DNA from: Candolleomyces eurysporus | Lineage: Eukaryota > Basidiomycota > Agaricomycetes > Agaricales > Psathyrellaceae | Length of the DNA: 64,000 nucleotides | Reading direction: 5' to 3' | NCBI GenBank assembly: GCA_027579435.1 | Contig: JANBPK010001206.1 | Span: 42,687 to 106,686 of the forward strand | Part shown: in pieces, positions 37,122 through 47,860 of the stretch | How positions within the stretch are numbered: position 1 is the stretch's first letter | Layout of the letters: each line of letters opens with the position of its first letter | The notes under the pieces: model-generated | What the model saw: only the letters and a program-made list of their open reading frames with translations | The model's database searches: none | What the model was told of the DNA's origin: nothing | Made by a program: the position numbers and the translations under genes

Positions 37122-40100
37122 TGTAGGGAATTGTGTCGCAAGAGTGAAGCCACCGCTGGGCTCCGTCATCTGAGGGGTCTTATCTGGCCATTGCTCAGGG
37201 TGAGGATAGGAATGCCGCTACCCCGGGTGCAAGCAAGCGATGACAACATCAACGAGCTATCGAACAAAACAGGTACGAGACTAACTTTAGGCCGCCTCTC
37301 CAGTGCCTCTGCAGTGTATTATCGGAGCACGGTTTAAGATTTGTTACGTTCATAGCTTATGAACGATTCAAAAGCCGTACAGGCACTCCTATAGACAGAG
37401 ATCATGTGGTAGTATAAGCATCAAAACAAAGGAAATTTATGGAATAGAACGAACACAGTTGTCAGCACGAGTTGAGTGGCGAGGGAGCTCCGTGATGGTC
37501 GGGTGCTAAATGGAGAGGCGATGGATGCGCAAGGGTATAGGGGTCAGGTCATAAGGATTGAAATACACGCTCCGTTTCCAATCGGTATCAAACCGCTCAC
37601 CGTGGGCAAATTTCGAATGCTGAACTTGGAAAGGAGAGCTCTGGTAGTCAAACTGAGTAAAGAGCACCAGTGAACTACTTATTAGCGCGGCTCGCTGAAT
37701 TCTTAATTACAGAGGGCATGCTGAACGTTTTTCGACTTTCGGGCTTTGCGCGCATTGCCTACCTCAAAGAGGAGAATAAACCCGCCCTGATGGAAGGAAT
37801 TAAGGTGGTGAGGGAAGAAGAACCACTTGACGAACTTTAGATCTCTAGAATAGCTGGGTTAGTCTGTCCAAAGTCAAGGAGCGCCGATGAGTTGGTCGTG
37901 AGAAGGGCACTCTGTCACACCGTGTGGGTGAACACCAGATCTTGAGCTTCATCAAATTTTATTACGCCACGGAAGTCGCAACTTAACAATCAGAGACGGA
38001 AATCCCGCGAATCCGTCTACCGAGTATGTTGCTCGCAAGCTCGTTAGACCTAATTTCTCAGTGGGAGATGACTGACTGGAGCCCATCGGATCCCGCCGCC
38101 CGAATCGAGATGACCGCTGCGGCACGACTGTATACTCGAAACATAATTGGGGAGAGTATATGCGGACTTTTCACTCAATATGCGCCGAAAGCCAAACAGA
38201 GAACACGCAAGAAAGAATCAGTGGCAAGGAGGTGTAACTGGGAATGAATTGGAAGCGCTTTTGCAGCACGAAACGATCATGACAACAAATAAGGTCTATC
38301 CCGGAGTAGTCAAAGTCAGGTCAAACTCCTAGAGAACGAGCGCAGCGGGACCCAGGGAGAAGGCAAAGAACAGACGAGAAACAGGACAAGAGAAGGCACC
38401 CACAAGAATCCCGGGTAGGCACAGCAATGAAAAAGGGATGAATCCGATAAAAAAATCGACGACGGCAAAGGCTGGGGATGAGTGAGAGACTCGAAGTCAG
38501 CGCGAACGAGGAGAGACCATGGCTAGTGCAGGAGGGGTTTCCATTGGCGAGAAATATTGCGACCGCACAGTCAACTTGCTTAGATCAGCACAATCGCTCG
38601 TCGAGAACAAGTCGAACGTGTTCTTGGACGAGAAAAAAAGAACGGACTGAACGAGGGAGACAACTCCGAACTGTTGAGAGACCGACAGATTCTGGATAGA
38701 TAGATATCAAGGTTATGAGTTTAACACTAGCATAGCGCCGAGAGAGAATGAGAACGAACCATGTTCAACGAGATAACATGATCGACCGATGGAAATTGGA
38801 GGATAAGACCGTCGTGAGTCAGACATGCTCAGAATGAGAGGAAGTTATACGTACTAAACCGGAGATGACTAAAGAGGATAACAGGGGTAGAAGCAAACGC
38901 AATTGTCGTGTGATATCAGCTAGGAGACCGTGGACTCTTAGATCGCCGTAACCATATCCTGAGCGGGGATTGGGCTCTGCGATTGCTGTCGAGGGGTTAG
39001 GATCGTAACAAGAATGCAGATAAACGTGAGACATACATAACAGCTCGACAAACACCCGAGCTAAAGTCTCATCATACGGGCTTTGTCTGCACCACCGGAA
39101 ATATTGTCGCCTCAACTATAATGATGCGAGTAACTTCCCCTGCCCGGTGTTCAACTCGGAAAAGGGCCATCAATCACGAGCCTAGTGTTGCACCGTTTCA
39201 CTCGTCGAATAGCGGATACTTTCAAGGTCGGGTTTGGTACTTTCTCTCTAAAGGGATTAATGATTGGTGCAAACTGCAATGATTGGGGGTCAGTGAATGC
39301 GAGAAGGGAATCCGGCAGGCCTGAGGATATCGCAAAGTTATTTGACAAACAGCTTTGAAACGCCTTACTTCAACAGCTTCACGGTGTTGATACGGGTTTA
39401 TTCGTACACGTCGATGCCTTTCCACCAAGCCTGAAACAAGGCTGAATCCAGAAACGAGAAATGGAGGGAGAAAGTTTAGAGGCGGGTGAATCTTGCGAGC
39501 GACGATGCATTCCCGTTGGGGTTTTGGCGAGTGGCTAGAATTACGGAAGGGTGAGCCTGCTGCTCTCGATTTGGCGGTCCGTCACTCCAGAGGTCCGAGA
39601 GATATGAGCGAGAAGGTCGACAATGTCTTCTTAACAAGCCAAGTCACGTAAGAGTGGGTGGAGTGAGTGTAGATCTGAGAGGGAAATGACAAGCGGGCTT
39701 CGACCCAAATCGGCCTTGGCCACGGGCTAAATAGTGATTCATCGTTTGACCATGGCGACGCCAGGGGACTTTCGGAGGGTGAGGAAGACGAAGAGGGAGA
39801 TGCAGAAGATGACGAAAAAAAAAAAANCAGACCTCGGAGTAACTCGACCTCCTCCCGTTTACAATCCCATCTCCACCGAGCTCCAGCTCTTGAAATTCGC
39901 TACCCTTTTGATGGAGCTATGGTCTGAGTGTACCCGCAACAGGCACTCGCGTTTTGCCATGATCAGCTTCAAACGCTTCAACACTGGCAAAAGAACGTTG
40001 GCAAAGATTGAGAGGTCGTTACACGAGAGGTCGTTACACGAGAAATAAGAGGGAACGGTGAGTCCCACACAGGATGCAATAGAGATCACGCACCCGAGCA

Positions 40101-41327
40101 CTACAGCATTCACTCCAGCATTCTCAGCCCTTCTAGCGTACGAGGCGTGCTATCCAACGCACCAGGGTCCAGATCGGAGGAATGAGAAGGGACGCAGATG
40201 ACCCCCCTTCCCCTTGCCTTTGCCCTCGACTTTGCACTGAGACCGGGAGCGTAGCCCATGATCCGACGTGGTGGGCGGTCGACGAGCTACGTGTTGAGCA
40301 GTGAGATGTAGCGTGGAAAACAAGAGAATTGGGGAGAGACGACCTGTCGTTCTGGTAGCGAAATGCCTTGCCGAAGTGCCGAGGTATGTTTTCCCACACT
40401 CTCGAGAATCTCGGCAACCGTCCATGTTGAAACTCTGTTCGCCTTTCTGCCGGATCTATGCCATGTAAGTATTGTCCCAGTCCTGAGAGAATCATGTGCC
40501 ACTGTGTTTGTGTTTTCTCCGATTGAGACTGTGTGATTGAGCGCGCACCGAAATCGCAGTCGTCCAATCATTCCCTCCAAACATGTCGTTCACTCCCAAC
40601 GAATCATGAGCTTTCAAGATATCGAGGTTTGACATTACTATGGTCTACATTTAATCGCTCAGAAGACGAATCAAAGAATCTTCATTCACTCTGAAACCGA
40701 GGATCTATACGTAGAATCGAAGTTGCACGAACTAACGTACTCATCTTACACACGACCTGAGAAGCATCCAGCCAGGCTTTAGCGCCGCTCCTAAAGTTCG
40801 AACAGCACGAGCAATCGTTCAGGGCACAGATAGCTTCCACTCTATGCATCTTGAAAATATCAGAATCTCGAAACTAAAGTAAGGATCAGCGGAGGCAACG
40901 ATCTTAGGGCACCAGAGGTGCATGAAGACATGGGCGCTCCGTGCAAGTGTCAGTGTGATTGCCGGTCTCAGGACGTTTTACGTTTACTCAAAACAGGCTT
41001 TCTGCCTTGAGGCAGCCAAGATGATCCATCTGAGATCTAGCCGCTACAGTCAGTGTCGGAGTGGTAGGAGTGGATGATCACCTTTACGGTGCGTTGAGCT
41101 TGCTGAGTTCATAGTCGCGATGGTGACACACCGGTGCTAGGGAGTTCGTCTTGTAGCAAATTCTAAGAACAACCTGAGAGATGATCCGTACTCAGGCACC
41201 TCAGATCCATACCTCATGGTCAAGATTCGCAAATTTTATTGCCCTTTTAGAGACGGCCAGCCAAATAGGGCTTAGGAGTGGAGAAAATGCGCACCGGTGA
41301 AGGAATGAGGCTTTCTTGAGCTGAAAA
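37122..41327. other. Gene-poor 4.2-kb region
   Basis: Only short frames on either strand and no conserved motif. A purine-rich block at about 38330-38700 resembles in style the blocks near 45300 and 49500. A 15-bp direct repeat occurs at 40010-40039, and an N follows an A run at 39827. It may hold decayed transposons or genes too degraded to identify. Confidence 0.4.
40010..40039 (+). repeat. 15-bp tandem duplication
   Basis: gagaggtcgttacac occurs twice in direct succession (40010-40024, 40025-40039), followed by gag. Confidence 0.85.
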
Positions 41328-42875
41328 ATGTCCCCAAAAATTCTGCGAGATTCTTTACTGTTCCTTGCGGTCCGCCGATTGATTCGAAATTACAGCCCCT
41401 TACTCTTCGCCTTCCACTCAGTTGCTTCACCCGCACTACCTGACGACGCCCCACAGTCCGCTGCTCCACCATCTGTCACGACCCAGGGTCCACATCGTCG
41501 GGGAAGAATGTTTTCGGCACCACTGAGCGCTCCCCAGTTACCGGAGGGCCATCGTCGCTCTACGCCTCCATCTACTATCATATCTACAGACAGTCAGAGC
41601 CCCATCAAAAGACTCGATTTCTACACTCTTTTACGCATCCTCCAGTATGCTACCACCCTCGACATCGATCTGGATCTTCAAAGATATCTTCAGCTACGCA
41701 TAGAGGCCGCACACCCCATGATCCACTACCTTGTTCGGGTCTGTCGAGAATGGCACGAGATATGTATGAGCGAACGGTCGATGTGGAGAAACATCATATA
41801 CTTCATCAGCGCCGATACCCCGAAGCTCGACGATAATCGTCTGAAAGCCTACCTGCAGCGGTCCGCACCCTTAACTATCCGCTTGTACCTCTATAGAACA
41901 CTCGAGGCTCCACCCACGCTCAACCTTCATATAGGAAACTCGGTAGAGGCGGTGTTAAGCGCTTGCGGGGATCATCTGGAGAGGGTTGAGGTGTTGGTGG
42001 TAGAAGCAAATCAAGCCTCGTCTCTCCCTCATGCTTTGCACCTCCTCGGCTCCAAAAACGGGAGTCCGCGCCTGTTACCGAAGTTGAAGAGGGTATTACT
42101 GACATCCAACGTCCAGGACTCCATGCTCCAGCCTCATCCGAGCTTCCCTACTCCATCGATTCACACTCGATTTCCTGTCCATCGCGCGTTGACCATACTT
42201 TTCGTCGATGGAAGGAATATGTTATTAATGCTCCGGTCCTCAATCTATCGAATGGGCTCAGGAGTGGAGGACGTTTTTACGAGTATGCCGATGCTTGAGG
42301 CGATAGGGATCAACAACCTCACTAACTGTATGGACGGGTTCTCCGTTGAGATTATCCATCACTTCTTCCATGACATTCTACCTTCCTTTCCCCGCCTTAC
42401 GACATTGGCGTTGGATAGATTTAAGCCGGATGACGACCAACGCGGGCCGATCCAGGGCTTGGCCTTGCGGTCAAGCCACAAACCTCTCCTTCCCATCTCA
42501 CTCCCACGTCTCATCATCAAACGCACCAATCACCTTTCGATCAAGTTTGTTCTCGAGTCAGTCCGCCCTCGCACTCTAGTCCTCGTTGACGGCTACCTAA
42601 ACTCTCCGCTCCACCTTCCCAGTTTCTCGAAGCTGGTCTTGATCGACTTTAGCTCCGACTTTCATCAAGCATTACCGGAAATGATTGCTCGCTGGAACGG
42701 TGAATACGTCGAGTTCCACAGCTGTGCGTGTGTGGATATCACATTCTGGGCTGCGCTGCAGATAGAGCTGTCAGCTTGTGGACCCAGAACGCTTGCTGAG
42801 ATATCGGAGAGGCCCGTACTTGGTCGCTTCAAATCAGTCACAGTCGTCGATTGTCCGACCAACCTTCCTACTTAA
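41328..42875 (+). CDS. F-box-like protein, single exon
   Basis: An intronless 515-aa frame from ATG to TAA. After a Pro/Ser-rich N-terminus (an alternative start is the Met near codon 61, at 41508) an F-box-like motif lies at about residues 92-160: RLDFYTLLRILQYATTL, IHYLVRVCREWHEICMSERS and WRNIIYF. The rest has irregular leucine-rich segments (LTTLALDRF, LPRLIIKRT, FSKLVLIDFSS), as in the many basidiomycete F-box/LRR-like proteins that recruit substrates to SCF ubiquitin ligases (family knowledge). The final motif GRFKSVTVVDCPTNLPT is also found, decayed, at about 47690-47770, showing a duplicated copy of its 3' end. Confidence 0.75.
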   Translation: MSPKILRDSLLFLAVRRLIRNYSPLLFAFHSVASPALPDDAPQSAAPPSVTTQGPHRRGRMFSAPLSAPQLPEGHRRSTPPSTIISTDSQSPIKRLDFYTLLRILQYATTLDIDLDLQRYLQLRIEAAHPMIHYLVRVCREWHEICMSERSMWRNIIYFISADTPKLDDNRLKAYLQRSAPLTIRLYLYRTLEAPPTLNLHIGNSVEAVLSACGDHLERVEVLVVEANQASSLPHALHLLGSKNGSPRLLPKLKRVLLTSNVQDSMLQPHPSFPTPSIHTRFPVHRALTILFVDGRNMLLMLRSSIYRMGSGVEDVFTSMPMLEAIGINNLTNCMDGFSVEIIHHFFHDILPSFPRLTTLALDRFKPDDDQRGPIQGLALRSSHKPLLPISLPRLIIKRTNHLSIKFVLESVRPRTLVLVDGYLNSPLHLPSFSKLVLIDFSSDFHQALPEMIARWNGEYVEFHSCACVDITFWAALQIELSACGPRTLAEISERPVLGRFKSVTVVDCPTNLPT

Positions 42876-43294
42876 TTCGCTTTACCATTATCCGACCATA
42901 AAGCTCCTTATAGCATCTTGTGGTACCGACTCTTGGAAGCTGTACATACAATAACGTCTACTGGTACACCATATATTATCATCTTGGAATTAGTCTTGTT
43001 GGATAACCTGTGTAGAGAACAACAACATAGTTTAGACGCAATTATCTCGATTTTGGATAATAGAGTAAAGCCGAGTGTCAAAACTACGTTCACGATGTAT
43101 TCAAACAAGTGTGATTGTCATGCAAGTCCGTTTATGTCGTTACCGCGATTCAAAATGCTGCAGATGACAATAAATTGAATGGTCGGCGCATTCTTTCTAT
43201 CGCAGTAAGCGATGAAGGATACAGCCAAGCCTTAGACTAGGAACAAGTAGTATCTTTCAAATACCGTCCCGAGATACAGATATGGGAATCGAGC
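42876..43294. repeat. Spacer; part of the segmental duplication (unit A)
   Basis: The portion 43087-43290 is clearly homologous to 45845-46050 (shared gatgtattcaaacaagtg/gatatattcgaacaagtg, cattctttct, ccaagccttagac) with about 15-20% divergence by eye. The part nearer the F-box gene (42890-42990) matches 47770-47850. Confidence 0.75.
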
Positions 43295-44384
43295 TCACGC
43301 AACCCACCCCCTCTGCCTTGCGTTGACCCACCCATTATACCACGCCTGCCCCATTTTCACATAACCACCTGCGTTCGGATGAACACCGTCCGCCAAATCC
43401 GAGTTGGTCACACTCGCCATAGACACCCAGACCAACTTCTGCCCAGAGCTGATCCTCTGCTGAACCAAACTCTGGATTCTCGAGTTGTATTGATCGACGT
43501 TAGATTGCGAGAAGGAGAGGGGAATAAGGCTGGCTACAAAGACGGTGGCGTCGGGAGAGGCGGTGAAGATTTTGTCAACGAGTTGCATGAAGCGGGTTGG
43601 TGCGTTTGCGACGTCTTGGCCTATCATGTCGTTGGTTCCGGCCATGAGTGTGACGACCTACACAGCGACAGTGTAATAGACGAAGGTTAGAACAGTCATG
43701 CTTTGGAAAGAAAGAAAATAAGAAAGAACGAAAAAAGCGAAACAGACCTGTGGCTTCTGGCGCAGCGGCGTATCTGCGTACCCCGAGATCTGGGCAATCG
43801 TCGCCCCCGAATGTCCTTCATTATCGTTGTCTTGAATATTCCCATTCTTTACAGTCCCGATGTAATCGATTGTGATGCTGTCCTTTGTGAGTAGATCCTT
43901 CAGTTCCTTGCGGTACGAATTGCCGTCGTTGCTACCCATCCCAAATGTGATGCTATCGCCGAGAGGAAGAACAACAATGGGACCGCTCGGGATAGTTTGA
44001 GTAGGAGTAGGAGTAGTGGTAGGAGGGATACTGGTACTGGGGTTAGGGTGAGTTGATATTAGAGTGCTGGTCGTTGTGGCTCCTCCTGGCTGGCATTGGC
44101 AGTACCCTGTGCGAGTCAAGATATCGTTAGAGAACACGAGATTGTCATAGAAACCCGAGTCTCATACAGTTATTAAGTTTCACGCATGTGCTGCCGTCTA
44201 CACACACTGTCTCGCCAGTAAAGCCTTGTCCCTGTGGAAAAAAAACTCCGGGTCAGGAATAGCATTGAATTCAAGGGGCTTGCAATGGACTGACCCCGCA
44301 TTGTCCGTACAAAGGTACTAGTGCGATGGATGTCTGGACCATGAATCCAAGCACGGCCAGAGATAGCGAGAGTACGTTGAGCAT
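43295..44384 (-). CDS. CBM1-linked CE3/SGNH carbohydrate esterase (copy 1)
   Basis: Secreted modular enzyme: signal peptide (LNVLSLSLAVLGFMVQTSIA), CBM1 cellulose-binding module assembled over three exons (LYGQCGGQGFTGETVC, then DGSTCVKLNNWYCQCQPGG), a Thr/Pro/Ser linker, and an SGNH hydrolase domain. Catalytic motifs: GDSITFGMGS (nucleophile Ser), GHSGATI (Gly), AGTNDMIG (Asn), and DGVHPNAGGY (Asp/His). The pattern fits family CE3, mostly acetylxylan esterases, acting on acetylated hemicellulose (family knowledge). Introns follow QCG (donor GTCAGT), LNN and RQKPQ. Stop TGA at 43297-43295. It is nearly identical in its last exon to copy 2 at 46055 (three residue changes in 116), far closer than the N-terminal modules. 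Confidence 0.9.
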
Positions 44385-46054
44385 ATTTTCCTTGTGTCGA
44401 AGGTTGAGCTTCGAGACGAATGTTCTTCTAGAAATTGGCTTTTATGTTCACCCGGCAATACCTTGGTTTCTCGTCGGCTCCTACCAATTCATCTGATCTC
44501 AGTACTAAAGATAGCCACGCTGATAGACGATGAAATCAAAGGACAGTCCGTGAAACCCTCTTAACGGAGAAATGGGACAGCACTATGAGGTTCTGCATCA
44601 AAGCTGGACGCGGACCATTTATATCCGCCAAGTCTGAGAGTACTTTAGAAGCACAGAACGATTCGAAACCAGTACCTTTGTCACAGAGTCTCACCAGACC
44701 TTCTAATGTTCAATGGCTTTATAAGTGATCTGTCGGAGCTCCGAGACAGATCGCTAAATTGAGTAACGTGCGAGCGTGCTCGGATGATGCTCAAGCTATA
44801 TCCTGCAGGTACTATTATTGGCGTACACTGCTCGTAAAGTACCTGGGATGATAAGGTCTGCTCAGCATTCCGACAATCACCTTGCGGAGTGAACGAACTT
44901 TGTCTGATGTTCATTCGGCCGCAACAGGGTTCATACGAGCGATACTCGCAAGTCATCAAGCACTACCTTAGACGGATGCCGCAAGCAGTTGAAAGCTTGT
45001 AACAAGGGTGGGCACGATACTCCATGTGAGTGATGTCGTGGCACGCAAGCCACGCTGGGTGAAATTTCTCGTCGCGCCGTTTTTTTTTCATCAACTGTCT
45101 TGTTGGAGGATTCGGACCTTGCAAAATCATCATGCAGAATCCTTTGGCTCCATGAAAACGAACGCAAGTGATGGAAAAAGAACCGAGAGAAGATCCACAA
45201 GGGGGAACTCGAGAGAATCAACGATGGAGACCCACAAAATTGGAGAATACGCGAATTCCTGAGCATGTGAGAAGGGAGTCTGAAAGAGAGACGAAGCGCA
45301 CGAAGCAATAAATCTCTAGACAAAGGTAACGGAACCCTGACTGAATAACAGAGCTCAGATCCAAGGTCCCCACAGCGACAGTCTAACGCGTCGAGGAAGG
45401 ACGAGCTTAGCCAAATACCAGAATGAAAAAGGGAGACTTTTGACGGGAAGGAGAAGGATCTAAAGAGCAGAAAGAGAAGGGATCGAGAAACTAACTACAC
45501 AGAGAATCCGACTCGCAGTGGCGGTGTAGGACTAGACAGACGGCACGATCTGTTCGCTATCGCGAGTAGTACCCAGATAATTGAAATACAAAAACGCAGG
45601 CAAGCTGAATTTGAGCTTACATCCTGTAGACTGTCCTTGAAAAAAGGCGAGAGTGATAAATCCTAAGAGGTCTCCACCGACCGTGCATACGCAGTATTTC
45701 ATTGCCGCTCGACCTGATAGCAGGAGGATGCATAAATGCATCGGTGTCCGGGTCCTGTTGATGAGACGCTGAGACATGAGAGAACTATTGGTGGTGATTT
45801 ACTCCTAGTGAAGTACTCCTAGCAAAGCCGAATAGCAAATTACTCATCACGATATATTCGAACAAGTGGGATCGTCGGGTAAGTCCGTTTCTTTCGTTAC
45901 CGCGATCCAAAATGCGGCAATTGACAATGACTTGAATGAGCGACGCATTCTTTCTTTGCACTAAGAGATAAACAATACGGCCAAGCCTTAGACAAGTAAC
46001 AAATACTTTTACTATCTTTCATACTGCTCCGAGGTATAGATATCAAAATCGAGC
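44385..46054. other. Duplicated flanks with a non-duplicated insert
   Basis: 44385-44940 is homologous to 47138-47680 (shared gctcggatgatgctc, ctgcaggtactat/ctgcaggcactat, ttgcggag). 45845-46054 is homologous to 43087-43294. Between them, 44950-45840 carries a purine-rich block; its part 45541-45740 matches 49670-49830 (acccagatgatc-like start, gagagtgataaatcct/gagaatgagaaatcct). No gene supported. Confidence 0.6.
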
Positions 46055-47137
46055 TTACGGAACCCACCCCCTCTGTCTCGCACCGACCCAGGCGTTATAC
46101 CACGCCTGCCCCATTTTCACATACCCACCCGCGTTCGGATGAACACCGTCCGCCAAATCCGAGTTGGTCACACTCGCCATAGACACCCAGACCAACTTCT
46201 GCCCAGAGCTGATCCTCTGCTGAACCAAACTCTGGATTCTCGAGTTGTATTGATCGACGTTAGATTGCGAGAAGGAGAGGGGAATAAGGCTGGCTACAAA
46301 GACGGTGGCGTCGGGAGAGGCAGTGAAGATTTTGTCAACGAGTTGCATGAAGCGGGTTGGTGCATTTGCGACGTCTTGGCCTATCATGTCGTTGGTTCCG
46401 GCCATGAGTGTGACGACCTACACAGCGACAGCGTGATATACAAAGGTTAGAACAGTCATAATCTTTAGAAAGAAAGAAAATAAGAAAAAAAACGAAAGAA
46501 CGAAACGAACCTGTGGTTTCTGACGCAACGGCGTATCTGCGTACCCCGAGATCTGGGCAATCGTCGCCCCCGAATGTCCTTCATTATCGTTATCTTGGAT
46601 ATTACCGTTCTTTACAGTCCCAATGTAATCGATCGTGAGGCCGTCCTTCGTGAGTAGATCCTTCAGTTCCTTGCGGTACGAATTGCCGTCGTTGCTACCC
46701 ATCCCAAATGTGATGCTATCGCCGAGAGGAAGAACAATGATGGGACCGCTCGGGATAGTTTGAGTAGGAGCAGGAGGAACACTGGTACTGGGGTTAGGCG
46801 TAGTGGATGTTGGAGCGCTGGTCGTTGTGGCTCCCCCAGGCTGGCATTGGGAGTACCCTGTGCAGGTTAAGATATTTTTAGTGGGCACGATATTGGCATA
46901 CAAAACTGGAGTATCGTACAGTCATTCAGTTTTACGCAGGCGCTGCCGCTTACGCACTCTTGGTCCCCAGTATATCCTGATCCCTATCGAACGAAATACC
47001 CTAGGTCAGGAAAAACATTGAATCGAGGGAGGACGCGATAGACCGACCCCGCATTGTCCATACAGCGGTACTACTGCAAGGGATGACTGAACCGTAAGTC
47101 CAAGCACGAGGAGACACAGCGAGAGCATGTTGAGCAT
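46055..47137 (-). CDS. CBM1-linked CE3/SGNH carbohydrate esterase (copy 2)
   Basis: Same architecture and intron positions as copy 1: signal peptide (LNMLSLCLLVLGLTVQSSLA), CBM1 (LYGQCGGSGYTGDQEC, then SGSACVKLNDWYSQCQPGG), shorter Thr/Pro linker, and a CE3-type SGNH domain with GDSITFG, GHSGATI, AGTND and DGVHPN intact. Stop TAA at 46057-46055. In CBM1 one Cys of the usual set is replaced in WYSQC versus WYCQC of copy 1, closer to the standard CBM1 ending YxQC. The catalytic exons are almost identical to copy 1, whereas the signal peptide, CBM1 and linker differ at many positions. Both genes appear functional. Confidence 0.9.
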
Positions 47138-47689
47138 AGTTCCTGTCGAAGTCTGATCTTAGAGACGAGCTTTCGTCGAGGGATTGGATTTTATGCTTAA
47201 CCGGCAATACCTTGGTTTCTCGTCGGCTCCTACATCTGAGCGCAGTGCTAAAGATAACCACGCTGATACACATTGAAATAAAATGACAGTCTCTCAGACT
47301 CTCTCGACGGAGAAATGGAATTACACTATGAGGTTGCTTGCATCGACGCTGGCTGCAGACTATTTATGTCCACCAAGTCTAAAAATACTTTCGAAGCACA
47401 GAACCGTTCAAATAGGGTACCTTTGTCGCAGATTTGAGCTTCGCTAGATCTTCTTATGCTCAACGGCTCCATAAATGCTATTTCGGAGCTCCGTGATGAA
47501 CAGTGAAATTGAATATCGTGCGAGCCTGCTCGGATGATGCTCGGTCTCTAATCTGCAGGCACTATCGACGGCGTAAGCCACTCGTAGAGTACCTTGAGGT
47601 ATGAGCTCTGCTCAGTGGCCTTGCGGAGCGATTGAACTTGGTCTGATCTTCGCTTGCATGCGACAAGGTTAAACCATCTCACCCCGAGC
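47138..47689. repeat. Segmental duplication, unit B flank
   Basis: Upstream flank of copy 2, homologous to 44385-44940 (see that entry). Noncoding, including the promoter of the esterase gene. Confidence 0.7.
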
Positions 47690-47860
47690 TCGTTCCGGGC
47701 TCTCACAGAGACACCTTTACTTGGTCGATTAAAGTCAGCTACAGTTATCGATTGAAGTTCAATCAACCACAAAGCTTGCCTTACAACATCTTGTTGTCCT
47801 GGCTCTTGAAAGCTGTACATACGATGACGGCCCGCTGGTACATTGCCTCCTGAGCTGTCT
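47690..47860 (+). pseudogene. Decayed 3' end of the F-box-like gene
   Basis: The plus strand here (acttggtcgattaaagtcag..cagttatcgattg) parallels the last codons of the F-box gene (acttggtcgcttcaaatcag..cagtcgtcgattg), and the following ~90 bp parallels its downstream sequence (cttgaaagctgtacatac vs cttggaagctgtacatac). Only the 3' end is present; there is no open frame. It marks a third partial unit of the segmental duplication. Confidence 0.65.

Noticed and set aside
44931..45323. 130-codon frame on the minus strand
   Set aside because: Phe/Ser/Arg-rich translation opposite a purine-rich block inside a repeat; no family resemblance.
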